Counted from the stretch's first letter, positions 1 through 8,333 are shown. The stretch: DNA of 64,000 nt from Staphylococcus simulans (GCF_002994445.1 NZ_MRZJ01000003.1:225665-289664), one strand, 5' to 3'. Made by a program: numbers and translations. The notes: generated by a model from the letters alone, not told the origin.

Positions 1-2
1 AA

Positions 3-1259
3 TCTGACCATCGTATGACTTATGATGAAGTAAATCAGATTATTACAGATAAAGATGAAGCGGTACGTTCAAAATATTCAGATGTGACACCGATGCTGGA
101 TATGGCGCAAGAATTAAGCAATACACTGATTCAAATGCGTAAACGCCGCGGTGAAATAGACTTTGACATTGATGAAGCACAAGTTATCGTTAATGACGAA
201 GGTATTCCGGTAGAAGTGAGAATGCGTGAACGCGGTGAAGGTGAACGCTTAATCGAATCCTTCATGCTAGCTGCGAACGAAACAGTTGCGGAACACTTCA
301 ACAAAATGGAAGTACCGTTTATCTATCGTGTGCACGAACAGCCGAAATCAGATCGCTTAACACAATTCTTCGAATTCATTACGAACTTCGGAATTTTGGT
401 AAGAGGTACAGGCGAAGATGTATCTCCAAGTACGCTTCAAGAAATTCACGAAAAAGTGAAAGGTCTGCCTGAACAAACAGTAGTATCTACTATGATGTTA
501 CGCTCTATGCAGCAGGCACGTTATGAAGATACTAACTTAGGCCACTTCGGTTTATCAGCGGATTACTATACACACTTTACGTCACCAATTCGTCGTTATC
601 CTGACTTAGTTGTCCATCGACTAATCCGCAAATACTTGATAGAAGATTCAATGAGCGGTAAAGAACTAAGAAAATGGGAAGATAAACTGCCAGAAATCGC
701 AGAACACACTTCAAATCGCGAACGTCGTGCAATTGATGCTGAACGTGACACGGATGAATTGAAGAAAGCAGAATTTATGCTTCAACACATCGGTGATGAG
801 TTTGAAGGTATCATCAGCTCTGTCGCAAACTTCGGTATGTTTGTAGAATTGCCGAATACTGTAGAAGGTATGGTGCATGTGTCTAATATGACAGATGACT
901 ATTACCAATTCGCAGAAGGTCAAATGGCTATGATTGGAGAACGCTCAGGCAATGTCTTCCGCATTGGCGACGCTGTTAAAATCAAAGTCGTTAATGTCGA
1001 TGTAGAACAACGTATGATTGATTTCCAAATCTTAGGCATGCCGGAACCAAAACGCAAAAAATCAAGCGAACGTCCTGCACGCGGTACGACAATTCAAACA
1101 AAAACACGCGGTAAAAACCTTGGCGGAGATAAGAAAAAAGGTAAGAAGAAACAACGTAAAGGTAAAAATCAACGTAACCGCGATAAACAAAACAATACAA
1201 ATCACAAACCGTTTTACAAAAGTAAAAAGGTAAAACAAAAAGCACGTAAAAAGAAATAA
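3..1259 (+). CDS. rnr: Ribonuclease R, C-terminal part (5' end outside window)
   Basis: The reading frame is already open at the window edge and ends at TAA 1257-1259, so about 418 C-terminal codons are visible. RNase R is a processive 3'-5' exoribonuclease of the RNB family that degrades structured RNA and works with tmRNA/SmpB in clearing stalled messages. Visible parts are the end of the RNB catalytic domain, with the conserved HFTSPIRRYPDL stretch near 580-615, an S1 RNA-binding domain at about 790-1030, and a very Lys/Arg-rich tail at about 1040-1256. smpB follows after 71 bases and ssrA after that, the usual rnr-smpB-ssrA arrangement. The catalytic Asp cluster lies upstream of the window. 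Confidence 0.96.
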   Translation, partial: SDHRMTYDEVNQIITDKDEAVRSKYSDVTPMLDMAQELSNTLIQMRKRRGEIDFDIDEAQVIVNDEGIPVEVRMRERGEGERLIESFMLAANETVAEHFNKMEVPFIYRVHEQPKSDRLTQFFEFITNFGILVRGTGEDVSPSTLQEIHEKVKGLPEQTVVSTMMLRSMQQARYEDTNLGHFGLSADYYTHFTSPIRRYPDLVVHRLIRKYLIEDSMSGKELRKWEDKLPEIAEHTSNRERRAIDAERDTDELKKAEFMLQHIGDEFEGIISSVANFGMFVELPNTVEGMVHVSNMTDDYYQFAEGQMAMIGERSGNVFRIGDAVKIKVVNVDVEQRMIDFQILGMPEPKRKKSSERPARGTTIQTKTRGKNLGGDKKKGKKKQRKGKNQRNRDKQNNTNHKPFYKSKKVKQKARKKK

Positions 1260-1330
1260 TGTATGAGAAAGAGATTTAAGTACTGTGTACTTACTTCTCT
1301 TTACTATAATTTCAACAAGAGGTGAACACG

Positions 1331-1801
1331 ATGTCGAAGAAGAAGAAAAAATCTCCTGGTACTTTAGCGGAGAACCGCAAAGCCAGACACGATTATAATA
1401 TAGAGGATACGCTTGAAGCGGGCATTGTGTTAAGAGGTACAGAAATTAAATCCATTCGTCGCGGCAGTGCCAACTTAAAAGATAGTTTCGCACAAGTGAA
1501 AAATGGTGAAATTTACGTTCATAATATGCATATTGCGCCTTATGAAGAAGGCAACCGATTTAATCACGATCCATTGCGCCCAAGAAAACTGCTCTTACAC
1601 AAAAGAGAGATTCAAAAGTTGGGAACACGTACACGTGAAATCGGCTATTCTATTATTCCATTAAAACTGTATCTCAAGCATGGACAATGCAAAGTCTTGA
1701 TTGGTGTTGCGCGAGGTAAGAAAAAATACGATAAGCGTCAAGATCTTAAAGATAAAGCAGTAAAACGCGATATCCAACGTGCAATGAAAGACCGTTATTA
1801 A
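1331..1801 (+). CDS. smpB: SsrA-binding protein SmpB
   Basis: SmpB binds the tRNA-like domain of tmRNA and delivers it to stalled ribosomes. The 156-residue product has the basic N terminus, the GTEIKSIR segment, [11 protein letters not shown], and a basic C-terminal tail that in SmpB enters the mRNA channel. The ATG at 1331 is preferred over an in-frame GTG at 1322 because the ribosome-binding site AGAGGTG (1318-1324) overlaps that GTG and is well spaced for the ATG. It is probably cotranscribed with rnr. Its partner RNA, ssrA, lies directly downstream. Confidence 0.97.
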   Translation: MSKKKKKSPGTLAENRKARHDYNIEDTLEAGIVLRGTEIKSIRRGSANLKDSFAQVKNGEIYVHNMHIAPYEEGNRFNHDPLRPRKLLLHKREIQKLGTRTREIGYSIIPLKLYLKHGQCKVLIGVARGKKKYDKRQDLKDKAVKRDIQRAMKDRY

Positions 1802-1827
1802 GGGCAAGCAGGCACGTCCTGCTTCCC
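1802..1827 (+). terminator. Hairpin after smpB, weak terminator
   Basis: AAGCAGG and CCTGCTT form a short stem with a CACGT loop just after the smpB stop. There is no good T-run behind it, so termination may be partial or the stem may only stabilise the 3' end. Confidence 0.4.
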
Positions 1828-1868
1828 GTATCTTATTTAAGAATACTAAGAGAATGTAAACAATTTCG

Positions 1869-1897
1869 TTGCTTAGTTAAAGTTTATTTGATATGAT
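1869..1897 (+). promoter_or_regulatory. ssrA promoter
   Basis: TTGCTT (1869-1874) and TATGAT (1892-1897) are 17 bases apart, and a TGA just before the -10 makes it an extended -10 (TGnTATGAT). Transcription would start near 1904, leaving a leader of about 44 bases before the mature tmRNA end at 1948; RNase P is expected to remove it. Confidence 0.65.
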
Positions 1898-1947
1898 AAA
1901 GAATGCTTTCGGATTCTTTACAATTAGAATCTGTTTATTAATATTAA

Positions 1948-2305
1948 GGGGGCGTTTTGGATTCGACAGGGGTCCCCAGAGCTTATTAAGCGTGTCGGAG
2001 GGTTGTCTTCGTTATCAACACACTCAGTTTATAATAACTGGCAAATCAAACAATAATTTAGCAGTAGCTGCCTAATCGCACTCTGCATCACCTAACAGCA
2101 TCGCCTATGTGCTGTTAACGTGATTCAACTTTAGTAGGATACGCTAGGCACTGCTGTTCGAAGTCTGTCTAGAAGAGATTAAGCGAACTAGCATGGTGTT
2201 GGTTGTCTATTTCCTACCACCATGTGAAATTTGAATAATAGACTACACACGTAGAAAGATTTGTATCAGGATCCTTGGACGCGGGTTCAAATCCCGCCGC
2301 CTCCA
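1948..2305 (+). ncRNA. ssrA: tmRNA (transfer-messenger RNA)
   Basis: The 5' end GGGGGCG followed by TTTTGGATTCGACAGGGG pairs with CGCCTCC at 2298-2304 to form the acceptor stem. The T arm is GCGGG-TTCAAAT-CCCGC (2281-2297). Base 2302 gives a U opposite G3, so the G3-U70 alanine identity pair is present. The discriminator is A2305 and CCA is not encoded. The tag frame starts with resume codon GGC (2040) and reads GKSNNNLAVAA, stopping at TAA 2073-2075. S. aureus, as recalled, has Phe where this tag has Leu. The LAVAA end fits recognition by ClpXP-type proteases. Confidence 0.97.
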
Positions 2306-2312
2306 TACATAT

Positions 2313-2343
2313 GCCTATAACCCGCGTGGTTATGGGCTTTTTT
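2313..2343 (+). terminator. ssrA terminator
   Basis: GCCTATAACC and GGTTATGGGC form a 10-bp stem with one wobble pair, followed by TTTTTT. It lies eight bases after the mature tmRNA end. Confidence 0.9.
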
Positions 2344-2430
2344 ATTTGGGTATTACCACAAAAAGTGCACAAATTTATTAATTTTTCATAAAGGTTTTGA
2401 ATGACTGTGTTTGTATGAAAACAAAGTAAG

Positions 2431-2450
2431 AGGGCAGCTTTTGAGCTGCC
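2431..2450 (-). terminator. Hairpin after the DUF4352 gene
   Basis: GGGCAGCT and AGCTGCCC form a perfect stem with a four-base loop, just downstream of the minus-strand stop at 2461. The T-run on the minus strand is interrupted, so it is a moderate terminator. Confidence 0.55.
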
Positions 2451-2460
2451 CAAAATGAGA

Positions 2461-3138
2461 TTATTTTAATTTGATTTTTTCTGTTTTAGTTCCAAAAACA
2501 CCAGATTGAACTTGAAGTACTAAATTTTGTTTGTTTGCGACTTCTTTTGATACATCGAAAACAACTTTTCCATTTTTAGTGCTGTCTGGATTTATTTTAT
2601 CTCCGAAGAAACCTAGGTCATCAGGTGAAACAGCTTGGTTGGCAGTCGTTGATGCTGCAGAATCAGCTTCATAAGTTTTGCCGTCCCCAACTAATTTGAA
2701 AAATGAGTTTGCAATATCTACTGCTTTATCCCCATTATTTTTAACAGTAACATCTAAAACAATAAATGTTCCTTTTGCTTTGTTAGTCAGTACATTTCCC
2801 ACTTGATCAGCAACTGCTTTATTTGTCACATTGAATTCTAGTTTATCGAGTTTAACAACTTCATTCATTTTGTGAGGGGCTTTAGTTTCTTTTTTAGTAT
2901 CTTGTTTCTTTTCTGATTTTGATTCAGAATTTGTATTGCTAGTGTTATCGTTTTGAGGAACGTTGTTATTTGTCATCATATTCACAGCACCCATTACTAC
3001 TAAAACTGTAATCAGGATTTTAACCCACAACCTCCAGGATTTAAACTTCCACATTAAAAATAGACCTACTGGAAATACAAATAATAGCATTAAAATCGTA
3101 AACCAAGTTGATTTATACCATTCTTTCTTTTGTTTCAT
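2461..3138 (-). CDS. Membrane-anchored DUF4352 protein
   Basis: The 225-residue protein has two hydrophobic segments near residues 11-30 and 36-53, then a Ser/Lys/Asn-rich linker (about 57-90), then a domain of about 130 residues. The domain contains the pattern TFIVLDVTVKNNGDKAVDI...FFKLV.DGKTYEAD, typical of DUF4352, an immunoglobulin-like fold in many exported Firmicutes proteins. There is no lipobox, so membrane anchoring by the N terminus is inferred, with the domain outside the cell. The start has a GGAGG site. It sits just after ssrA, a common integration hotspot, but no integrase or attachment-site repeat was seen. Function unknown. Confidence 0.8.
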   Translation of the reverse strand: MKQKKEWYKSTWFTILMLLFVFPVGLFLMWKFKSWRLWVKILITVLVVMGAVNMMTNNNVPQNDNTSNTNSESKSEKKQDTKKETKAPHKMNEVVKLDKLEFNVTNKAVADQVGNVLTNKAKGTFIVLDVTVKNNGDKAVDIANSFFKLVGDGKTYEADSAASTTANQAVSPDDLGFFGDKINPDSTKNGKVVFDVSKEVANKQNLVLQVQSGVFGTKTEKIKLK

Positions 3139-3527
3139 GTTGTAACCTCCAAGATGTTTTGATTATAATAAAGCGGATATACGCCTATTAATACAAAAAG
3201 AATATGCTTGTAAAAACTTTGATAAAAGTATTTTTGTTTTGTAAATATTGTATAGTTATTTTGTAGAAGTGCCAATAGGAAATTCTTCATTTTCTAATTT
3301 TTATGGTCAATCAAAATGTAATTTTACATTGCTGGTTGGCGGTTTTTTATTTGTAAGTGTTATTTGAGTCAAAAGGGTGTACAAATCGAAAAAATACGTG
3401 TAGTATTGAACTTAAGTAATTTTTGTTCGTGAAATTAATTTGAAGTTTTATTCGTATGAATTTGCTCCCATTGATTTTTATAAACAAGTTACAAATATTC
3501 GTGCAAAAGCACATGGAGGATTTTTAT
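3139..3527. other. Intergenic region with cspC leader
   Basis: This stretch holds divergent control signals for the DUF4352 gene and cspC. A TATAAT-like site at 3164-3169 is nearly palindromic (ATTATAAT) and could serve either strand. A hairpin with a T-run lies at 3305-3348. The remaining 170 bases before cspC are A+T-rich and are likely its long untranslated leader, as usual for cold-shock genes. A GTG-rich upstream in-frame extension of cspC begins at 3456 but has no ribosome-binding site. Confidence 0.5.
3305..3348 (+). terminator. Orphan terminator-like hairpin upstream of cspC
   Basis: GTCAATCA (3306-3313) pairs with TGGTTGGC (3333-3340) through G-U wobbles, and AATGTA pairs with TACATT inside it, with a small internal loop. 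GG and six T follow. No plus-strand gene precedes it except ssrA, which has its own terminator 960 bases upstream. It may end a small RNA or attenuate the cspC transcript. Confidence 0.45.
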
Positions 3528-3731
3528 ATGAATAACGGTACAGTTAAATGGTTTAACGCAGAAAAAGGTTTTGGATTTATCGAAAGAGAAAATGGCGACG
3601 ACGTATTCGTACACTTCTCAGCAATCCAAGGCGATGGCTACAAAACATTAGAAGAAGGCCAACAAGTTGACTTCGACATCGTTGAAGGCGACCGCGGTGA
3701 ACAAGCTGCTAACGTTGTAAAAATGTCATAA
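3528..3731 (+). CDS. cspC: Cold shock protein CspC
   Basis: The 67-residue product is a single cold-shock domain that binds single-stranded RNA and DNA. It contains the RNP1 motif KGFGFI and RNP2 motif VFVHF. The opening [20 protein letters not shown] matches what is recalled of staphylococcal CspC rather than CspA (MKQGTVKW). The ATG at 3528 follows GGAGGA at 3515-3520; a longer frame from 3456 lacks support. A bidirectional terminator follows. Confidence 0.93.
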   Translation: MNNGTVKWFNAEKGFGFIERENGDDVFVHFSAIQGDGYKTLEEGQQVDFDIVEGDRGEQAANVVKMS

Positions 3732-3751
3732 TTTTTACTAAAGCTGAAATA

Positions 3752-3795
3752 AGCAGCACAACAATCTTTTAAAGGTTGTTGTGCTGCTTTTCTTT
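3752..3795. terminator. Terminator between cspC and the converging lipoprotein gene
   Basis: AAGCAGCACAACAA and TTGTTGTGCTGCTT form a 14-bp stem around a nine-base loop, followed by TTCTTTTT. It can serve cspC and also the minus-strand lipoprotein gene. Confidence 0.9.
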
Positions 3796-3803
3796 TTGGA
3801 TAA

Positions 3804-4541
3804 TTATTGTTTATATTGATCGTATTTTCCTGCTTCGATATCTGCTTCGCGTCTTTGTATTTCGTCATAGATTTCTTGTTGTTCTTCTTCGCTGCCATCG
3901 TAATAACCTTGTTCTATGGCATGCTTGGTTTGAATTTCAGCGGAAGATAAACCGCCATTATATTTTTTACGCAAGGCATCGATATATTCCTCTTCTGTTT
4001 GTGCAGCGTTGATTTCAGCGTTGACGTCTTCTTGAGGTGCTTCCTCAGTTTGAGTATTTTGTTGTTGATTGTATACAGACTGTTCAGCACCACTTTCAAC
4101 ATTGAGTGAGCTTTGATAAGCAGCACTTGCTGGTCCTTCAGTTACATTGCCTTGAGGGATGACACCGTTTGCGACTGCAGAGTTATAGGCCTGTATCTTC
4201 TCTACTTCACTATAATTGCCATAAATAACACTTTCTAATGTTTTGCGATCAGTAATATTGCCTAAATTAATCTGATTTACTGGTGGTGTTTCATTAGTTT
4301 GATTATTGCTTTCTTCTTGGCTATTTTGGTTTTGTTTTTCATCCTGATTATCTGATAATTTCTCTTTTGCTGGTTCATTGTCTTTCTTTTTATCTTTAGT
4401 TTTATCTTTGGATTGACTGTCTGAAGATTTCTCCGTCTTTTCTTCTTTGTCTTTGTTTGCTTTCTCTTCTTTTTCGCTATTGTTGCCGCAAGCAGTGACA
4501 AGCAATAAGCTAGAAGCTAAAATAACAAGCCATTTTTTCAT
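3804..4541 (-). CDS. Hypothetical lipoprotein with charged linker
   Basis: The product (about 245 residues) starts MKKWLVILASSLLLVTACGNN, a signal peptide with a lipobox ending in Cys, so it should be lipidated and held on the outer face of the membrane. A strongly charged low-complexity stretch of Lys, Glu, Asp and Asn follows (about residues 22-90). The C-terminal half is acidic and Gln/Glu-rich, with YIDALRKKYNGGLSSAEIQTKHAIEQGYYDG and a helix-rich end. The ATG at 4541 is chosen because an AAAGGGTG site sits just upstream; the in-frame GTG at 4550 is part of that site. No family recognised. Confidence 0.8.
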   Translation of the reverse strand: MKKWLVILASSLLLVTACGNNSEKEEKANKDKEEKTEKSSDSQSKDKTKDKKKDNEPAKEKLSDNQDEKQNQNSQEESNNQTNETPPVNQINLGNITDRKTLESVIYGNYSEVEKIQAYNSAVANGVIPQGNVTEGPASAAYQSSLNVESGAEQSVYNQQQNTQTEEAPQEDVNAEINAAQTEEEYIDALRKKYNGGLSSAEIQTKHAIEQGYYDGSEEEQQEIYDEIQRREADIEAGKYDQYKQ

Positions 4542-4602
4542 AATTTGCACCCTTTCATCTAAGTTTAAAAAGCATCTTTTGTGTTTTGTATAACCTTATT
4601 TT

Positions 4603-4635
4603 GCAAAAGAAAACAAGACCCGAAAAAACAGGTCT
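4603..4635 (-). terminator. Terminator of the Ktr subunit gene
   Basis: ACAAGACC and GGTCTTGT pair around a short A-rich loop; on the minus strand the stem is followed by TTTTCTTTT. It lies 13 bases beyond the minus-strand stop. Confidence 0.85.
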
Positions 4636-4647
4636 TGTGTATATAAA

Positions 4648-5952
4648 TTATAAATAGATATTGCCTTTGGCATATTGATAAAAACGTTTTTTGCTAGGGA
4701 TGAACAGTGCTAATACTGTTACAACACCTAATTTACCGCATATCATGACAATAATGATAATAGCTTTTGTCAGGGTATGATATTCAGTTGTAAAGTTCAT
4801 GCTTAAACCTACTGTACCAAACGCTGATACGACTTCAAAAATAACTTTAATGAATGGTGTTGTTTCGTTTAAACAGCTGACAATAAAAGTGACAGTCAAC
4901 ACAAATATTAAACTTACAGAAGTGACAGTAATTGCTTTTGCGATTGTTTTAGGTTTAATCGTTCTATTGAAGAGTGTTGTATGATCATCGTCACGCAATG
5001 TGCTGTATACAAACATAAGCACAACAATAAATGTAGTGACTTTAATCCCGCCTGCTGCACTAAAAGGTGCACCGCCGATGAACATTAAAATCATCATCAT
5101 AATTGCGGTAGGGGTATGAATCAAACCTAAATCTACAGATTGAAAACCGGCTGTTCTCGTAGTGACAGATTGAAAGAAAGAAGTGCCGATTTTAGCCCAT
5201 ATATTAAAAGGTCTTAACGTATTGGTATATTCTAATAAGAAATAGCCTGCTGTACCAATGGCAATTAAAGCAAGAGTGGTAGTAACTGCAACTTTTGTAT
5301 GCAGCTTTAATTTAGATAATCTTCTTGTACGTATCAAATCAGACATCACTAATGGTCCAAGGCCGCCCATAATGATTAGTATAGGAATGATAAGTGTAAC
5401 AACCGGATCATCATTAAACCCAATCATGTTCTTTGAAAATAATGCAAATCCTGCGTTATTGAACGCTGAAACAGCGGTGAACATACTGATGAAGATACCT
5501 TTGCCAAAGCCGTATTTCGGTACAAACGACAATGCCAAAAGCAGCATTCCGATGAATTCTGTTGTGATACTATACAGCGTTAATTGGCGAATTAAACGTA
5601 CCATACCGCCAGGTTCATCCACATTCCAAGTGACCATAATCAATTTGCGTTCGTGCATGGATATTCTGCGGTTAGCGATAATCAATGTAAGTGTTGTAAT
5701 GGTCACAATACCTAATCCGCCGATTTGAATTAAAAACATAATAATGATGTCGCCGAGCCAATTAAACTGTGTTGTGATATCTACAGTGGATAGACCGGTA
5801 ACAGTAAACGCACTAGAAGCTACAAAGAAAGCATCTATAAATGAGGTGTATTGCTTACCTGTTGCAGGCAAATACAGCAATAACGCTCCAAATAGTGTAG
5901 TACTAAGAAATAATAGTAAATAAACAGTTAAGGGTTTCTTTAAGAAATCCAA
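4648..5952 (-). CDS. Ktr-type potassium uptake channel subunit (KtrB/KtrD)
   Basis: This 434-residue multi-pass protein belongs to the TrkH/KtrB superfamily, which carries K+ (often Na+-dependent) and is gated by a cytoplasmic KtrA/KtrC ring. The four pore loops with their selectivity-filter glycines are visible: FTVTGLS, FNNAGF, TRTAGF and FGTVGLS. About eight to ten hydrophobic helices alternate with these loops, and the C terminus is short and basic. No ktrA/ktrC lies next to it, as is usual in staphylococci where the gating subunit is encoded elsewhere. Whether it is the KtrB or KtrD paralogue was not decided. Confidence 0.9.
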   Translation of the reverse strand: MDFLKKPLTVYLLLFLSTTLFGALLLYLPATGKQYTSFIDAFFVASSAFTVTGLSTVDITTQFNWLGDIIIMFLIQIGGLGIVTITTLTLIIANRRISMHERKLIMVTWNVDEPGGMVRLIRQLTLYSITTEFIGMLLLALSFVPKYGFGKGIFISMFTAVSAFNNAGFALFSKNMIGFNDDPVVTLIIPILIIMGGLGPLVMSDLIRTRRLSKLKLHTKVAVTTTLALIAIGTAGYFLLEYTNTLRPFNIWAKIGTSFFQSVTTRTAGFQSVDLGLIHTPTAIMMMILMFIGGAPFSAAGGIKVTTFIVVLMFVYSTLRDDDHTTLFNRTIKPKTIAKAITVTSVSLIFVLTVTFIVSCLNETTPFIKVIFEVVSAFGTVGLSMNFTTEYHTLTKAIIIIVMICGKLGVVTVLALFIPSKKRFYQYAKGNIYL

Positions 5953-6167
5953 ACGAACACCTTCTAAACTTGAATGTATTTTTATGTGTATTTCGAATAC
6001 AACTGTTATTATACAATTATTTTTGGTAATTGCATCTATAAAATAACGCTATGCAAAAATAAACTTAAGAGGGTATAAAACAAGAAGATTCTGTTGGTGA
6101 AATTTAGCCAGATAGATAGGTATCATGTATAATAAAATTGAGAATCTTTAAGTTAAAGGAGCAGATT

Positions 6168-6749
6168 ATGAAGAAAATACTTACACCTCTTATCATCATC
6201 GGAATCGTTATAGTCATCATTGGAGTGACTATGATTGCACCTTACAATAAACTTGTAGGAATGGATGAAGATACTGAAAACCAACTGTCTAACATTGATA
6301 ACCAGCTTCAACGCCGTGTTGATTTAATTCCAAACTTGGTAAATACTGTTAAAGGTTATGCGAAGCATGAAGAAGATGTATTTAAACAAGTTTCAGATGC
6401 ACGCAGTAAACTAGCTGGGGCCTCAACACCGAAAGAAAAAGCTGAAGCAAACGAAGAAGTGAATTCTTCATTAAGCAGACTCTTAGCAATCAGTGAGAAT
6501 TATCCAGATTTAAAAGCAGACAAACAATTCACTGGATTGCGCGATGAACTAGCTGGAACTGAAAACAGAATTGCGGTTGCCAGAAATGATTACAATACAT
6601 CAGTCAATAAATATAACCAAGCCATTCGACACTTCCCAACAACCATTGTTGCTAAAATATTCGGATTCGATAAGAAAGAGTACTTTAAAGCTGAGAAAGG
6701 TGCCGATAAAGCTCCTAAAGTAGATTTCGGCACTGATAAATCTCAATGA
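6168..6749 (+). CDS. lemA: LemA family protein
   Basis: The 193-residue protein has one N-terminal membrane helix (about residues 4-25), then the LemA core: MDEDTENQLSNIDNQLQRRVDLIPNLVNTVKGYAKHE in the second quarter and NRIAVARNDYNTSVNKYN later. LemA proteins form helical bundles at the membrane; their role is not well defined. The ATG at 6168 has AAAGGA (6156-6161 region) upstream; an upstream TTG has none. The stop overlaps the next start as ATGA, so it is translationally coupled to the TPM protein, a frequent pairing. Confidence 0.92.
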   Translation: MKKILTPLIIIGIVIVIIGVTMIAPYNKLVGMDEDTENQLSNIDNQLQRRVDLIPNLVNTVKGYAKHEEDVFKQVSDARSKLAGASTPKEKAEANEEVNSSLSRLLAISENYPDLKADKQFTGLRDELAGTENRIAVARNDYNTSVNKYNQAIRHFPTTIVAKIFGFDKKEYFKAEKGADKAPKVDFGTDKSQ

Positions 6750-7615
6750 TAAAACGCATTGCCAGCTTATTAGCTGTAATGATCGTTGGGATAATGCTCG
6801 TTGCACAAAATGCAGGTGCTGCGTCATCAGATAAATTTCCTAAACTAGAACCACCAGTATTTGTTCAAGATCATGCGGATTTAATTTCTGCGCAAGATAA
6901 AGATGAAATTGTAAACAAAGGTCAAAAATTGCAAGATGGTACAGACTCGGACATTTTGGTAATGACGATGAAATCTATCGGTCAGACACCAAAAGAAGAC
7001 TATGCGTATCAAGCTGGCCGCCACTATAAAGTAGGGGACCAAAAGCATAGTCGAGGTGTCGTTATTCTAGTCAATTTAGATAATGGTAATGAATATCAAA
7101 ACAGAGGCATCCAAGTTGCTGTCGGAAGAGGCCTGGAAGGTGTTTTAAACGATGCTAAAGTAGGTGCTCTGATTGATGACAACTTCATGCCTTATGCGAA
7201 AAAAGCAGCACATGCTGACAGTAAGGAACAACAAAAAGCATATTACAGTCAAGGTATTACACAATTGTACAATGCTGTTTGGAAAGAGATAGCTAAAGCT
7301 TATGGTTATGATGGTGAAAAGTTCACTGAATCTTCACCAAAAGAACAAGATAACTCAGAAGGAGATGCTTATTTAAGTGTCTTCGGCATCTTTTTCCTTA
7401 TTGTCGTGATACTTATTATAATCTTCACTAAAAATGGCGGCGGCGGACCTCCTAGAGGCGGCGGTCGCAGAAGACATGATTCAGATACTTGGTGGGTCGG
7501 ATCCGGGGGCTTTGGCGGAGACTTCGGCGGCTCATCAGGCGGTGGAGGATTCAGCGGCGGCAGTTTCGGCGGAGGTGGCGGCTTCGGCGGCGGAGGTGCC
7601 GGACGCGGATTCTAA
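6746..7615 (+). CDS. TPM-domain (YgcG-like) membrane protein with Gly-rich tail
   Basis: The 289-residue product has a signal peptide (cleavage likely after AQNAGAA, near residue 25), a TPM domain of about 140 residues containing VFVQDHADLISAQDK, RGVVILVNLDN and QVAVGRGLEGVLND, one membrane helix (about 210-230), and a C-terminal tail dominated by Gly, Ser and Phe. This order is that of YgcG-type TPM proteins, which are often next to LemA. Function is unresolved; roles in the envelope or in membrane quality control have been proposed. A start overlapping the lemA stop shows coupling. A strong terminator follows. Confidence 0.88.
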   Translation: MIKRIASLLAVMIVGIMLVAQNAGAASSDKFPKLEPPVFVQDHADLISAQDKDEIVNKGQKLQDGTDSDILVMTMKSIGQTPKEDYAYQAGRHYKVGDQKHSRGVVILVNLDNGNEYQNRGIQVAVGRGLEGVLNDAKVGALIDDNFMPYAKKAAHADSKEQQKAYYSQGITQLYNAVWKEIAKAYGYDGEKFTESSPKEQDNSEGDAYLSVFGIFFLIVVILIIIFTKNGGGGPPRGGGRRRHDSDTWWVGSGGFGGDFGGSSGGGGFSGGSFGGGGGFGGGGAGRGF

Positions 7616-7632
7616 TCTCATCGCTATGCACT

Positions 7633-7664
7633 AAGCAGGACTATTTACGGTCCTGCTTTTTATT
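7633..7664 (+). terminator. Terminator of the lemA operon
   Basis: AAGCAGGA and TCCTGCTT pair around CTATTTACGG, followed by TTTTATTTT. Confidence 0.9.
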
Positions 7665-8127
7665 TTGCGCACTTTTAATTAAAAATATTTTACACATGAT
7701 TCAATTGAGCTATTTAAATATTACAAAAGATTGAATTTAGTGAAAAATAATGCATTAAACTTTATAATGTCTGCATAAAAGCCTTGCGTTTCTGTACCCC
7801 CTCCGCTAACGTAAAGAGTAAGAAGAATGATTCCTGAAAAATATATCAAATAAAGAAAAACAAACGTGATTATTAGGTGGATGAAGTCTTCGAAAAATTA
7901 TGATTATTTGATCGTACAAACTTAGAATGTGAAAAACACAGTGCTGAAATAGGTTGATTGTTTTAATAAGTAATCAATGAATTTTGCTAAAAACTATATT
8001 CAATATGAAAATTTATGTTATACTGACAAAAAACCTATTTAACTGATAAGAATAATTTTTCGTAGATAGCGAAGACTTATTGATACTAGTGTTTTCGATT
8101 TAGAATATCTTTAAGTGGGGTTGTTAT
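7665..8127. other. A+T-rich intergenic region, no gene seen
   Basis: No open frame with a ribosome-binding site longer than about eight codons was found on either strand. Near its end, TATACT at 8019-8024 with TGT in front forms an extended -10 element, probably the promoter of the YozE-like gene with a leader of about 95 bases. A pyrimidine-rich patch CCCCCTCC near 7797-7803 stands out against the surrounding A+T but has no assigned role. Confidence 0.4.
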
Positions 8128-8331
8128 ATGAGCTTTTATAAATTTATTATCACATTTATGGAAGATGATACACCTTTTGGGCAATTAGCAGAGTATATTG
8201 TTAAAGATAATAATTTTCCAAAAGAAGAGACTGATACAGAGCATATTTTCGAATACGTCCATGAAAATTATTGTGAGCATCATCTGTTAGAATCAGCAAA
8301 CAGAGCCCTTAGCGTGTATAAAAGCAATTAA
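8128..8331 (+). CDS. YozE-like (SAM-fold) small protein
   Basis: The 67-residue acidic protein begins MSFYKFIITF and contains LAEYIVKDNNFPKEETDTEHIFEYV. This follows the pattern SFYxF...G.LA..I..D..FPK...D...I..Y of the YozE/UPF0346 family, which adopts a sterile-alpha-motif-like fold; its cellular role is unknown. A GTGGGG site lies upstream. Spacing between motifs is a little different from the usual family member, so it may be a divergent paralogue. It stands alone, with a terminator directly after it. Confidence 0.75.
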   Translation: MSFYKFIITFMEDDTPFGQLAEYIVKDNNFPKEETDTEHIFEYVHENYCEHHLLESANRALSVYKSN

Positions 8332-8333
8332 AA

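Noticed and set aside
1893..2075. 60-codon plus-strand frame covering the tmRNA tag
   Set aside because: Only the tag (2040-2072) is translated, by ribosome transfer; the upstream part is structured tmRNA.
2214..2453. 79-codon minus-strand frame over the 3' end of tmRNA
   Set aside because: It overlaps the tRNA-like part of ssrA and its terminator, lacks a ribosome-binding site, and its sequence (AAGFEPASK-like) is the well-known false protein produced by reading tRNA-like T arms.
2285..3138. Integration at the ssrA 3' end
   Set aside because: ssrA is a common target for islands, but no second copy of the tmRNA 3' sequence and no integrase were found within the window; the DUF4352 gene alone is not evidence of an island.
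4648..5952. ydaO-type (cyclic di-AMP) riboswitch upstream of the Ktr gene
   Set aside because: Such switches control Ktr genes in Bacillus, but the upstream space here (about 200 bases shared with lemA) lacks the conserved motifs.
7434..7734. Alternative frames in the Gly-rich end of the TPM gene
   Set aside because: They arise from the repetitive GGC/GGA codons of the real gene and run Ala- or Arg-rich without start signals.
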